From Astrocystis sublimbata (Eukaryota; Ascomycota; Sordariomycetes; Xylariales; Xylariaceae), in NCBI GenBank assembly GCA_022453515.1, contig JAJNNY010000125.1:1-36586 (forward strand): a stretch of 36,586 nucleotides of DNA, written 5' to 3'. The translations under genes were made by a program, and so were the position numbers. Every line of letters begins with the position of its first letter. Positions within the stretch are counted from its first letter, which is position 1. Shown here piece after piece: positions 12,091-22,370 of this stretch. The notes below the pieces were generated by a model that saw only the letters and a program-made list of their open reading frames with translations, made no database searches and was not told the DNA's origin.

Positions 12091-12943
12091 TTAAGAATCG
12101 ATTTGTGCTAACATAGTGCCGATAGACAAGCCGAGACTTGCTACGGCACTTCCATGAGCTGGCACCGCATGGCCTGCATCATGTACGATCTCAGTCCTTG
12201 TGTGCGCTACACACATTTCTCTGAGACATTGACTCTCGCCAGCGTTCGATGCATCCCGTGGACTCCATGCATGAACACTTGGTATGTCCATGAGATTCCA
12301 AACCCCGTTCTGACCGACCTCATCGGGTTTAATCCAGCCCATATGACCCTTCATTAGCTGTTGGCGATCGACAGGAAGTGTGCCGGACAAAAATACTACG
12401 GATCGAACCTTGGACCTTGCAGCAGCCCACTCTGGGTTGTCCTTGGCATCGATTTGAGGGGTAAGTAGCAGTGTGGCAATCATAGCAGCCCCCAAGGAAA
12501 AGCCGATGACGCAGTCATAGGGGCCATTTTGACACAGATGTGCAGCAAGGCTGTCAATAGCCGACAAGGCGCTTGGTGGAGTGCCGTCATAATAAGACAG
12601 TCCAGTATGGTGCACCCCAAACACTGCAGCGACAGATTGGTCGATGGGCCACGCGTACTCGCCATCGACAAACTCGAAGTCCCAATTTTGAAAAGGGCCT
12701 AGGTAGTAGCGAAGAGGTGCTTAAAGGAAAAGCCACAATTCATGTCAGTTGAAGCTGTTGGTGCAGAGCGACTGTTGGCTCTGGCAAGTCGCAAGTTGTG
12801 AGATGGACGCTAACCTATTTGTGCTTCCATTATCTTATAGGAAAGAGATATCTGTCAACATAATGACCGATCATGGGCAATGCGGGGAGCCTCACATCGC
12901 CATTGGTGCCAAGGCCATGCAGACAAAGCACTTTGTGACCCAT
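12091..12943 (-). CDS. FSH-family serine hydrolase, LovG/CtnB-like (copy 1)
   Basis: An alpha/beta-hydrolase-fold enzyme of the FSH1 family, whose fungal members include hydrolases that release products from HR-PKSs in trans (LovG type). Inferred exons: 12896-12943, 12815-12851 and 12091-12719, with GT-AG introns of 44 and 95 nt, giving 237 aa. The start was chosen because exon 1 gives the family's N-terminus, MGHKVLCLHGLGTNGD, and the 37-nt exon 2 supplies SYKIMEAQ before the conserved LRYYLG and FEFVDG. Putative triad: Ser103 in GFSLGAAM, Asp184 in SPRDAS, His212 in HDAGHAVP. It lies on the same strand as the PKS, about 2.6 kb upstream of it, with the pogo element between. Role in PKS product release is inferred from family and position; general esterase activity is the alternative. 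Identical copies lie at 23524-24376 and 27433-28285. Confidence 0.85.
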
Positions 12944-13460
12944 TGGTACGTTCTTATTGCGTTGTGGCTATCGGTTGCATCGGAAAGGGAGAAACAGGCT
13001 ATCGAACACCGCCTCTTGTTGCGGATGGCATATCCCATCGTCAAATCTTTTATTTCTAGAGGCCATTCGCCACCGCTCTGCCTGCCGGCCGGTACACTTG
13101 CGTGAATTATTGAAGATAAGGCAGGCTAGGAACCAGCCGTCGAAAGTGGAGTCATCGTCTGGGCCATTGTTGCAATGCATACTCCATGACAGCCAATAAT
13201 CAAGATTACATCGTCGGGGTCTCGCATTGTGTTACGTGGAACAAGCAGGCTGTAGTTCTTACGAGGCGGTTCCGTAGGGCGAGGTCCCGGTTATAATCGG
13301 ATACTTTGACAAATAAATCGTAAATAGGCCCATTCATGACATTCATGTCAGCAGCCACGAAGGATAATAATGCTACAGTGATGGTGATGTTCCATTCACT
13401 CGGGTAGATGCCTAGAGCCTGCTTCATTCTGCGATTTTACGAGGTAGCGGAGTCATCCTA
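12944..13460. other. Region upstream of the FSH hydrolase, no assignable gene
   Basis: This stretch should contain the FSH hydrolase promoter. Minus-strand open frames at 12968-13180 (70 codons) and 13206-13427 (73 codons, hydrophobic segment TVALLSFVAADM) match no family I recognise. They may be remnants of a decayed gene or chance frames. Repeated at 23007-23523 and 28286-28802. Confidence 0.4.
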
Positions 13461-14096
13461 TTGCAACGTCGGAGTTTGTCCGCAACAAAAGAGATTGAAC
13501 AGAATATTGCTTCTGCAACTGCAGCTGTCCAAAACGGTCAATCCCTAAGGGCTAGCGCCAAGGCTTTTGAGGTCCTTCGGTCAGCCCTCTTCAACAGTTC
13601 TGAAGTTCTGGAGTTGAGGGCCAGGGAGGCTAAGATCGAGAACAAGATTCACCAATCTGAAAGCACTGGACGAAACCCTTACCGCTGGGAAGTTGTTCAG
13701 TTCGCTCAGCGTACTTTTAAGGTCCAAGGGCGCAGCCAGAAAATTGGGAGCCATTAGATTGAGCGATTTCTTGAACGGCACCCAAGTATAAAGACGAAGC
13801 CTCAAATGGTCCTAGAGGCTGCCAGGGCCGCTGTGGACCTGCCAGAAAGAATTAAATGCGTTTTCGACCACTATGAATATATTCGATATAGGCACACGCT
13901 ATCGCCTGAATTTATTGCTAGTATAGATGAACATTGTCTTCAAGAAGCTGAATCTCTTTACGGCAAGGTGATTAGCTTGTCCCTTACGAAGCGTGGCCCT
14001 CGTCAATACTATAATAATGCTAGCGCTTGGGTGACTATTCTGGAGACTATACTAACTAATAGCTGTCACCTTAAACCAGCAGCGTTTTTGCAATAG
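13461..14096 (+). pseudogene. Relic of a second pogo-like DDE transposase (copy 1)
   Basis: One phase runs from about 13461 (no ATG; begins TTG) to TAA 14094-14096, interrupted by a single TAG at 13755-13757. The N-terminal half resembles transposase DNA-binding text (IASATAAVQNGQSLRASAK). After the stop come IERFLERHPSIKTK and then SPEFIASIDEHCLQE, the equivalent of the family's first catalytic Asp motif (usually NxDExG), followed by WVTILETI. The rest of the DDE core is missing and no terminal repeats were found, so it is a truncated relic. It differs from the pogo element at 9635-11495. Composition is not RIP-like. Copies: 22371-23006 and 28803-29438. Confidence 0.75.
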
Positions 14097-14605
14097 ATAG
14101 CAGTTTTGATTCAGTTGATTGAGGCGTCCCGTAGAGTGTGAGAAAGGGGCCCGGGGGGGGGGGGTTGTTCTCTCTCTTTAACGTGCCGGACGCTTATGCC
14201 TACTGGAGAGATGATACGCTCCGTGCTCTGGCTCTCCGATCTTTCCCACGAGTCATCATCAACATCACCAATTTTCAGCCTATTTTATCAACCAGTATAC
14301 TGGTATTGCCTTTCCTTGGGTGAAAAGAACGCAACAGTTTTTGTAATTGTTTAATTATCTGTATCAAATATATTCTTAACGGATTCAGTTGATCCACGTC
14401 TTGACCACCCTTTCCTGCTTCGTGATGAATCAAACCAGCTTGGACAACATAGTTGGGAATCGTGTACACTGTTAGTGGTCGAGCAAGACGGGTGCTTTGC
14501 CACTGTGATTGAGTAGCGCCATGACCAGCGCGTCTCCGTCGTCGTGAGCATATTTCAGGCTTATCACGGTGTCTTGAATCATCCCTGTGTATGCTCACTG
14601 CAACC
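14097..14605. other. Non-coding gap with a 12-G tract
   Basis: No gene was recognised between the transposase relic and the membrane-protein gene. A run of 12 G's preceded by CCC sits at 14153-14164. The same run of 12 occurs in the other two copies (C12 at 22303-22314; G12 at 29495-29506). The 3' UTR of the minus-strand membrane protein probably lies at the right end. Confidence 0.5.
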
Positions 14606-15843
14606 TCAGTGTGCTACCTTGTAATCCGTCCGGACACGGATGGGGTCAAGAGGGCCCATACTGTGAGTCTCTCCATCTTGGCATGGCTCACAAAGCACTT
14701 CATGTGTGGCAAATCCGAGATGGGAAGCACAGTCGTCAAGACTTCCGTTCGCAGCTGGCCTGGTAGATCCACTCCCAATGGTCAGGAGTGGACCTCTGCT
14801 TTTGCTCGCGCCACTTGACAGGAGATACTTCTTGGCCGATAGTCGCTGGAAACGCGGGCGGAAGAGACTGTATAGAACGGGTAGGCAGCCGCAAATGATG
14901 GACAGATACATTTCAACGTTGGTCCAAATCCCAGGAATTGTTATTGTATCTGCTCTGAGTTTTAGCTTATGAATAAAAGGACATGATACTAGTCTTACAA
15001 GTTGAATCATTGATATCAATTTTCTCAAGATAGACAATTCGCAAGATACTGGAAATGATAGTACTGGGCGACCTGTTAGCATGCTCCAAAGAAGAAATTG
15101 GTTATTTGGTTGATACTTACATCGCCCAAAAGAGAAAGACAATGGAGAGAAGCAATTTTCGATTGTGCTGCATGTGCAGATTCCACAATCTATATTGAGC
15201 GAAAGCCAGGATAGACAAGTCTAGTAAAATATTGATGACGGCTACAGCAATATAAAATGCGTTCGTGTCAATAGTTGTGTGAGGCAAAGAGAAGTCCCAC
15301 TGGGCCTGAACTGGGTTATATGAGAATATGAGGCCGAAAACTGCAGACAACGTGGTGCCCACAATGAGGAAGAGCATGATTCTCATAAATATGAGAAATC
15401 GGGCATCAACCGAGAAAATGCGCCTGTAGAACAACAAGACAGATGTTCGTGACAACCCAACGCTGACATTATACAATACTTCCGAGGGAAGAACGAGCTA
15501 TGCAGGTGGCCGAGTCAGAGGAGACAAACACATGGAAATGCGCGGCTGCGACTTAGGGGGGCACTCACCTTTGCCCAGGTTGAAAGCTGTGCAAGACTAT
15601 AAGTCTCAATATGGTAGCCTGCTGCGCCAATAGAAGGTATCGAGATGAGAATATCTGTGATGAAGACTCCCCAGCTGAAGACATAGGCAAGATGGTCCAG
15701 TCGTCCCACCAGATCTCGTGGATACGACGACGCTGAATGAAACGAAGAATGACACAGGGTGTGCAAAGAACAATGAAGACAGCCGTAATGATGTCATAGT
15801 TCCGATAGCCCACACTGACGTGGTTTGGGTGTGTGCTTGACAT
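14606..15843 (-). pseudogene. Rhodopsin-like (PTH11-type) fungal membrane protein with a frameshift (copy 1)
   Basis: It matches the fungal integral-membrane 'rhodopsin domain' family, with typical text RFIQRRRIHEIWWDDWTI near the N-terminus, GLSRTSVLLFYRRIF in the middle and IPGIWTNVEMYLSIICGCLP near the end. Inferred exons: 15569-15843, 15121-15497, 14999-15072 and 14606-14952, with GT-AG introns of 71, 48 and about 46 nt. Several hydrophobic helices are evident, and the conceptual length of about 357 aa fits the family. One base seems missing near 15690: the phase giving DDWTIL must change to give AYVFSWGVFITD, and no intron fits. The same defect is in all three copies (20624-21861, 29948-31185), so it predates the triplication or is a shared sequence error. 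Ligand and role are unknown. It is divergent from the alpha/beta hydrolase. Confidence 0.8.
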
Positions 15844-16499
15844 GATGACGGGCTTTTGATTGCAGGGCGGGACGTAAGAAACAAAGAATGGTTTGATGGG
15901 AGATGTGACAGAACAAAGGATGAACCATCAGAAGAATCACAGTGAGTATTATACAGTACTCTGTAATTAAAGTCTAGCCAATGAGGATTAGGGATAGAGC
16001 GTACCCATCAGGATGATCAAATCTTATTCAAATCTCATGGAAGCGGCAGGCTGGCGTTCCGAAGGGGCGTTCCGAAGGATGAAATGGTATCATGCAAGAG
16101 GTAATATTGAATGTTACAACTCTTGTGCTAGCCATAGCCAGTCTGCAATGGGGGCGAAGGAATGCACAACGGAATGTCTCAAGCCGTTGCCTCGAGAGCT
16201 GTTGGGTTGTATGCAGAAGCAGGCTGTGAGACTACAGACTGCATGTTATCTGCTACCAGTAACCAATTGGAAGAGCTTGTGGTGAGACCTACCCCACCTC
16301 CATAAGCAGGCTTTCCCATTGACATCAGAATACATATATTCAGTTCAAAGAAGCCAGAAGCCACTTCATGCTGCTCCCAGCTGCCTTTGGATCTCATCTC
16401 TTCATCAGAGAAACTACATGCGACCTAGACTCCCTACTCACCTTAATCTCAAACACATCTTTGCACTCAACCACGCAACATCAGTCATAGAAAGTATCA
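15844..16499. promoter_or_regulatory. Divergent promoter region between membrane protein and hydrolase
   Basis: These 656 bp separate two genes read outward in opposite directions, so both promoters must lie here. A short direct repeat, GGCGTTCCGAAGG/GGGCGTTCCGAAGG, is visible at about 16052-16079. Small frames inside (for example 16013-16285) show no domain. No specific operator was identified. Repeated at 19968-20623 and 31186-31841. Confidence 0.5.
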
Positions 16500-17279
16500 A
16501 TGGCATCTACTTCCAAGCCTACAATCCTCATCGTCCACGGTGCCTGGCACATCCCCGAGAGCTATGCAAAGCTGGTTAATGCCCTCGAGTCTGCGGGATT
16601 TGAAGTTCACATTCCTCGTCTCCCTTCTGTCAAGAATGTGCGACCACCCGAATGCGACTTGTTCCAGGACAGCGACGTCATCAGAAAGTATGCCCAAGAT
16701 CTTGTCAACAACGGCCGAATTCTGACTGTTCTACTCCACTCATATGGAGGCCAAGTGGGTTCGGATGCCTTGCACGGCTTGAGTATCAAAACTCGATCCG
16801 CAAAAGGCCTTCCTGGCGGCATCGCACACATGATATACATGACAGCCTACGCAGTTCTCGAAGGTGTCTCCATGATGGACAAGGTCTCCCAACATGGGAA
16901 CATGGACCTGGTCCCCCTGGCCTTTGGCATATCCGAAGATGACAGCTGTGTCAGCAATGACCCCAAAGGGCTCCTTGTCACCCCCGAGCCAGAGGTTGAC
17001 GAGCAAGATCTTGAGAAGTACCTCGGCTCTCTTGAGCGGTGGAACGCAAAGTGCATGTACCAAGGCATTGGACATGCTGCATGGCGAGAAAATCCAGTCT
17101 CTTTCATTTACACTACCAATGACATGACGATCCCTTTGCACTACCAGAAGGAGTTTGTCGAGGTCATGGAGAAAGAGGGATGCAAAGTTCAGACGTTCGA
17201 GCTGACTACTGGCCATTGCCCCAACTTCACTGCTACTGATGGTGTTGTAGACGCTGTGAAGCAGGTAATTTCTGCTTAG
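16500..17279 (+). CDS. Alpha/beta hydrolase, 259 aa, intronless (copy 1)
   Basis: A soluble alpha/beta-hydrolase-fold enzyme of the short fungal esterase type (AB_hydrolase_6 / salicylate-esterase-like). Visible features: oxyanion-hole motif VHGAW (His13-Gly14), nucleophile Ser81 in LLHSYGG, acid Asp208 in YTTNDMTIP and His239 in TTGHCPNF, so the triad is complete. No signal peptide or membrane segment is seen, suggesting a cytosolic enzyme. The ATG at 16500 is preceded by AGTATCA (A at -3 is not unambiguous), and no upstream in-frame extension has family text. Substrate unknown: it could act on a polyketide ester or lactone, but that rests only on proximity to the PKS. The reading frame is intact and identical in all three copies (19188-19967, 31842-32621). 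Confidence 0.88.
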   Translation: MASTSKPTILIVHGAWHIPESYAKLVNALESAGFEVHIPRLPSVKNVRPPECDLFQDSDVIRKYAQDLVNNGRILTVLLHSYGGQVGSDALHGLSIKTRSAKGLPGGIAHMIYMTAYAVLEGVSMMDKVSQHGNMDLVPLAFGISEDDSCVSNDPKGLLVTPEPEVDEQDLEKYLGSLERWNAKCMYQGIGHAAWRENPVSFIYTTNDMTIPLHYQKEFVEVMEKEGCKVQTFELTTGHCPNFTATDGVVDAVKQVISA

Positions 17280-17608
17280 GTTGAACGAATTCGCTGTCTG
17301 TACTACTCCAGAACAGAACCCATTGCATGCCAAGAAATTCGTCTTCAGCCACAACATTCTTTTACACATCTTTGTAGCTAGCATGATAGCCGAAAATTCC
17401 TTAAGGTAGAATAAATTTCAGGGAATCAATAAACAATCAATCTACCTGGATTCTTCACACCCATCCTGAGGATCTGGGGAGACGTTCGCAAAAAAAGAAA
17501 AACAGTAAACAGTAATTAGTCTAGAGCATACACTCAGAGTCTGGTTTTCCTAATCACGGTCCTCCAATGCTCAAAAAATGAAACCCCACAACATTCAGTG
17601 CTAAATTT
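17280..17608. other. Non-coding gap after the alpha/beta hydrolase
   Basis: About 330 bp with no recognisable gene. It should contain the hydrolase 3' UTR. Repeated at 18859-19187 and 32622-32950. Confidence 0.4.
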
Positions 17609-17866
17609 TCATAGTTCCATACCGGTGTTAGCCCCTGCCAGCTTCTGACCAACAACTGTCCATCGAGTGAATGCCCAGCACGCGCCATCACGGGTTTCCT
17701 TCGCAACCCTTGGTAAAAGGTCGTCTAACTGTTTAGCGACGTGAGTATTCTTAGTAGTACGGGCAATGAGTTCATGAATCATGATGTTACATTCGTGCAT
17801 CGCGATTGCGTGGTGGCCAGGGGCCTCCTTTCGGTCAAATTGCACATTAACATCGCTCCCCCCCAA
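17609..17866 (-). other. Unassigned 85-codon open frame (copy 1)
   Basis: An open frame starting at a TTG codon encodes a hydrophilic segment (APGHHAIAMHECNIMIHELI ... DGACWAFTRWTVVG). I do not recognise the family. It has normal base composition and abuts AT-rich sequence exactly at its upstream end, which suggests it is the 3' remnant of a gene cut by transposon insertion, or chance. Copies at 18601-18858 and 32951-33208 are identical. Confidence 0.3.
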
Positions 17867-18028
17867 ATGGGCCGCTTTTTACATACAAAATTAGCTTTTT
17901 TGGCCTATAATAACTTAACAGATAAAAATAGTAAAAATAAAATACTTTTATATTAAAACTAGCTAAAAAATATATATTTAAAAGAAAATAAAGAATTAAA
18001 TATATAAAATTGTTTATATATATAAAAT
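17867..18028. other. AT-rich spacer next to the copia LTR
   Basis: About 160 bp of almost pure A/T with TA runs lie between the unassigned frame and the LTR. No gene is seen. Copy 2 (18441-18600) is shortened by two bases here; copy 3 is 33209-33370. Confidence 0.5.
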
Positions 18029-18240
18029 TGTTGGTGGACCTTAGGTGCACGCGTGCATACAACGAAAGGGGTTCACTAGCATCAGCCAAATGGGTTCAAA
18101 TATATTCATTAAAAGTCTCTATATATTATCTAGAGAAGTACCTAGGCCAGTCTCATACAAAGAGATATTTATATATAAAAAAAGTGGGTGCGTTAGCCCT
18201 GCTCGATCTAAGTAGAGTATGTACCTTCTTCTGTATAACA
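18029..18240 (-). repeat. Copia LTR (copy 1), 212 bp
   Basis: On the plus strand it begins TGTTGGTGGACC and ends CTGTATAACA; on the minus strand it reads TGTTATACAG...CCACCAACA, with TGTT/AACA ends typical of LTRs. Its identity is inferred from copy 3 (33371-33583), where it immediately follows the eroded RNase H end of a minus-strand copia element. Here the LTR is not followed by copia sequence but by its own inverted copy. Confidence 0.65.
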
Positions 18241-18270
18241 GAAGAAGGTACATACTCTACTTAGATCGAG
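18202..18270. repeat. Palindrome centre 1 (copy 1 / copy 2 junction)
   Basis: The sequence is perfectly mirror-symmetric around 18236: CTTCTTCTGT, loop ATA, ACAGAAGAAG, with symmetry continuing outward (18202 pairs with 18270) into 7.7-kb arms. In copy 3 the unamplified form shows the same 10-bp arms and 3-nt loop (33569-33591), but beyond them the right side differs (TACCTACTCT). Here it is replaced by the exact complement of the left side (GTACATACTC). The switch therefore took place within the native inverted repeat. Confidence 0.92.
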
Positions 18271-18440
18271 CAGGGCTAACGCACCCACTTTTTTTATATA
18301 TAAATATCTCTTTGTATGAGACTGGCCTAGGTACTTCTCTAGATAATATAGAGACTTTTAATGAATATATTTGAACCCATTTGGCTGATGCTAGTGAACC
18401 CCTTTCGTTGTATGCACGCGTGCACTAAGGTCCACCAACA
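18231..18440 (+). repeat. Copia LTR (copy 2, inverted)
   Basis: Inverted partner of 18029-18240, ending CCACCAACA at 18440. It shares the hairpin loop with copy 1, so the two LTRs are fused head to head. It carries a two-base TA loss near 18345 and a one-base loss near 18425 compared with copies 1 and 3. Confidence 0.65.
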
Positions 18441-18600
18441 ATTTTATATATATAAACAATTTTATATATTTAATTCTTTATTTTCTTTTAAATATATTTT
18501 TTAGCTAGTTTTAATATAAAAGTATTTTATTTTTACTATTTTTATCTGTTAAGTTATTATAGGCCAAAAAAGCTAATTTTGTATGTAAAAAGCGGCCCAT

Positions 18601-18858
18601 TTGGGGGGGAGCGATGTTAATGTGCAATTTGACCGAAAGGAGGCCCCTGGCCACCACGCAATCGCGATGCACGAATGTAACATCATGATTCATGAACTCA
18701 TTGCCCGTACTACTAAGAATACTCACGTCGCTAAACAGTTAGACGACCTTTTACCAAGGGTTGCGAAGGAAACCCGTGATGGCGCGTGCTGGGCATTCAC
18801 TCGATGGACAGTTGTTGGTCAGAAGCTGGCAGGGGCTAACACCGGTATGGAACTATGA
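18601..18858 (+). other. Unassigned 85-codon open frame (copy 2)
   Basis: Identical inverted copy of the frame at 17609-17866. It again begins at TTG, right beside AT-rich sequence. Function unknown. Confidence 0.3.
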
Positions 18859-19187
18859 AAATTTAGCACTGAATGTTGTGGGGTTTCATTTTTTGAGCAT
18901 TGGAGGACCGTGATTAGGAAAACCAGACTCTGAGTGTATGCTCTAGACTAATTACTGTTTACTGTTTTTCTTTTTTTGCGAACGTCTCCCCAGATCCTCA
19001 GGATGGGTGTGAAGAATCCAGGTAGATTGATTGTTTATTGATTCCCTGAAATTTATTCTACCTTAAGGAATTTTCGGCTATCATGCTAGCTACAAAGATG
19101 TGTAAAAGAATGTTGTGGCTGAAGACGAATTTCTTGGCATGCAATGGGTTCTGTTCTGGAGTAGTACAGACAGCGAATTCGTTCAAC

Positions 19188-19967
19188 CTAAGCAGAAATT
19201 ACCTGCTTCACAGCGTCTACAACACCATCAGTAGCAGTGAAGTTGGGGCAATGGCCAGTAGTCAGCTCGAACGTCTGAACTTTGCATCCCTCTTTCTCCA
19301 TGACCTCGACAAACTCCTTCTGGTAGTGCAAAGGGATCGTCATGTCATTGGTAGTGTAAATGAAAGAGACTGGATTTTCTCGCCATGCAGCATGTCCAAT
19401 GCCTTGGTACATGCACTTTGCGTTCCACCGCTCAAGAGAGCCGAGGTACTTCTCAAGATCTTGCTCGTCAACCTCTGGCTCGGGGGTGACAAGGAGCCCT
19501 TTGGGGTCATTGCTGACACAGCTGTCATCTTCGGATATGCCAAAGGCCAGGGGGACCAGGTCCATGTTCCCATGTTGGGAGACCTTGTCCATCATGGAGA
19601 CACCTTCGAGAACTGCGTAGGCTGTCATGTATATCATGTGTGCGATGCCGCCAGGAAGGCCTTTTGCGGATCGAGTTTTGATACTCAAGCCGTGCAAGGC
19701 ATCCGAACCCACTTGGCCTCCATATGAGTGGAGTAGAACAGTCAGAATTCGGCCGTTGTTGACAAGATCTTGGGCATACTTTCTGATGACGTCGCTGTCC
19801 TGGAACAAGTCGCATTCGGGTGGTCGCACATTCTTGACAGAAGGGAGACGAGGAATGTGAACTTCAAATCCCGCAGACTCGAGGGCATTAACCAGCTTTG
19901 CATAGCTCTCGGGGATGTGCCAGGCACCGTGGACGATGAGGATTGTAGGCTTGGAAGTAGATGCCAT
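19188..19967 (-). CDS. Alpha/beta hydrolase, 259 aa (copy 2)
   Basis: Inverted identical copy of the hydrolase at 16500-17279, with the same Ser81/Asp208/His239 triad and no stops. Its 656-bp divergent promoter region is also complete (19968-20623), so this copy should be expressible. Confidence 0.88.
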   Translation of the reverse strand: MASTSKPTILIVHGAWHIPESYAKLVNALESAGFEVHIPRLPSVKNVRPPECDLFQDSDVIRKYAQDLVNNGRILTVLLHSYGGQVGSDALHGLSIKTRSAKGLPGGIAHMIYMTAYAVLEGVSMMDKVSQHGNMDLVPLAFGISEDDSCVSNDPKGLLVTPEPEVDEQDLEKYLGSLERWNAKCMYQGIGHAAWRENPVSFIYTTNDMTIPLHYQKEFVEVMEKEGCKVQTFELTTGHCPNFTATDGVVDAVKQVISA

Positions 19968-20623
19968 TGATACTTTCTATGACTGATGTTGCGTGGTTGA
20001 GTGCAAAGATGTGTTTGAGATTAAGGTGAGTAGGGAGTCTAGGTCGCATGTAGTTTCTCTGATGAAGAGATGAGATCCAAAGGCAGCTGGGAGCAGCATG
20101 AAGTGGCTTCTGGCTTCTTTGAACTGAATATATGTATTCTGATGTCAATGGGAAAGCCTGCTTATGGAGGTGGGGTAGGTCTCACCACAAGCTCTTCCAA
20201 TTGGTTACTGGTAGCAGATAACATGCAGTCTGTAGTCTCACAGCCTGCTTCTGCATACAACCCAACAGCTCTCGAGGCAACGGCTTGAGACATTCCGTTG
20301 TGCATTCCTTCGCCCCCATTGCAGACTGGCTATGGCTAGCACAAGAGTTGTAACATTCAATATTACCTCTTGCATGATACCATTTCATCCTTCGGAACGC
20401 CCCTTCGGAACGCCAGCCTGCCGCTTCCATGAGATTTGAATAAGATTTGATCATCCTGATGGGTACGCTCTATCCCTAATCCTCATTGGCTAGACTTTAA
20501 TTACAGAGTACTGTATAATACTCACTGTGATTCTTCTGATGGTTCATCCTTTGTTCTGTCACATCTCCCATCAAACCATTCTTTGTTTCTTACGTCCCGC
20601 CCTGCAATCAAAAGCCCGTCATC

Positions 20624-21861
20624 ATGTCAAGCACACACCCAAACCACGTCAGTGTGGGCTATCGGAACTATGACATCATTACGGCTGTCTTCATTGTTCT
20701 TTGCACACCCTGTGTCATTCTTCGTTTCATTCAGCGTCGTCGTATCCACGAGATCTGGTGGGACGACTGGACCATCTTGCCTATGTCTTCAGCTGGGGAG
20801 TCTTCATCACAGATATTCTCATCTCGATACCTTCTATTGGCGCAGCAGGCTACCATATTGAGACTTATAGTCTTGCACAGCTTTCAACCTGGGCAAAGGT
20901 GAGTGCCCCCCTAAGTCGCAGCCGCGCATTTCCATGTGTTTGTCTCCTCTGACTCGGCCACCTGCATAGCTCGTTCTTCCCTCGGAAGTATTGTATAATG
21001 TCAGCGTTGGGTTGTCACGAACATCTGTCTTGTTGTTCTACAGGCGCATTTTCTCGGTTGATGCCCGATTTCTCATATTTATGAGAATCATGCTCTTCCT
21101 CATTGTGGGCACCACGTTGTCTGCAGTTTTCGGCCTCATATTCTCATATAACCCAGTTCAGGCCCAGTGGGACTTCTCTTTGCCTCACACAACTATTGAC
21201 ACGAACGCATTTTATATTGCTGTAGCCGTCATCAATATTTTACTAGACTTGTCTATCCTGGCTTTCGCTCAATATAGATTGTGGAATCTGCACATGCAGC
21301 ACAATCGAAAATTGCTTCTCTCCATTGTCTTTCTCTTTTGGGCGATGTAAGTATCAACCAAATAACCAATTTCTTCTTTGGAGCATGCTAACAGGTCGCC
21401 CAGTACTATCATTTCCAGTATCTTGCGAATTGTCTATCTTGAGAAAATTGATATCAATGATTCAACTTGTAAGACTAGTATCATGTCCTTTTATTCATAA
21501 GCTAAAACTCAGAGCAGATACAATAACAATTCCTGGGATTTGGACCAACGTTGAAATGTATCTGTCCATCATTTGCGGCTGCCTACCCGTTCTATACAGT
21601 CTCTTCCGCCCGCGTTTCCAGCGACTATCGGCCAAGAAGTATCTCCTGTCAAGTGGCGCGAGCAAAAGCAGAGGTCCACTCCTGACCATTGGGAGTGGAT
21701 CTACCAGGCCAGCTGCGAACGGAAGTCTTGACGACTGTGCTTCCCATCTCGGATTTGCCACACATGAAGTGCTTTGTGAGCCATGCCAAGATGGAGAGAC
21801 TCACAGTATGGGCCCTCTTGACCCCATCCGTGTCCGGACGGATTACAAGGTAGCACACTGA
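20624..21861 (+). pseudogene. Rhodopsin-like (PTH11-type) membrane protein with a frameshift (copy 2)
   Basis: Inverted copy of 14606-15843. Exons: 20624-20898, 20970-21346, 21395-21468 and 21515-21861. The acceptor of the last intron could be AGAG|CA (21515) or three bases further on; the AG at 21512 would create a stop. The same one-base loss lies near 20777, between DDWTIL and AYVFSWG. Confidence 0.8.
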
Positions 21862-22370
21862 GGTTGCAGTGAGCATACACAGGGATGATTCAAGACACCG
21901 TGATAAGCCTGAAATATGCTCACGACGACGGAGACGCGCTGGTCATGGCGCTACTCAATCACAGTGGCAAAGCACCCGTCTTGCTCGACCACTAACAGTG
22001 TACACGATTCCCAACTATGTTGTCCAAGCTGGTTTGATTCATCACGAAGCAGGAAAGGGTGGTCAAGACGTGGATCAACTGAATCCGTTAAGAATATATT
22101 TGATACAGATAATTAAACAATTACAAAAACTGTTGCGTTCTTTTCACCCAAGGAAAGGCAATACCAGTATACTGGTTGATAAAATAGGCTGAAAATTGGT
22201 GATGTTGATGATGACTCGTGGGAAAGATCGGAGAGCCAGAGCACGGAGCGTATCATCTCTCCAGTAGGCATAAGCGTCCGGCACGTTAAAGAGAGAGAAC
22301 AACCCCCCCCCCCCGGGCCCCTTTCTCACACTCTACGGGACGCCTCAATCAACTGAATCAAAACTGCTAT

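Larger units (their letters stand above)
10559..18240 (+). repeat. Triplicated block, copy 1 (forward)
   Basis: This 7.7-kb segment recurs inverted at 18237-25904 and directly at 25905-33583. Copy-1 and copy-3 positions differ by exactly 15342 through all genes (15343 after one inserted A near 33441). Copy-1 and copy-2 positions sum to 36467 through the gene core. The left limit is the ATAGCTAT palindrome inside the pogo transposase; left of 10559 the other copies no longer match. The right limit is the inverted repeat at the inner edge of the copia LTR. Confidence 0.96.

Noticed and set aside
16740..17384. 214-codon open frame antisense to the alpha/beta hydrolase (also at 19083-19727 and 32082-32726)
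   Set aside because: It is the shadow of a well-supported hydrolase gene with a complete catalytic triad; the antisense product resembles no family I know.
18010..18264. 84-codon open frame crossing palindrome centre 1
   Set aside because: It is made of LTR and AT-rich sequence, and its end is created by the inverted junction. No domain was recognised.
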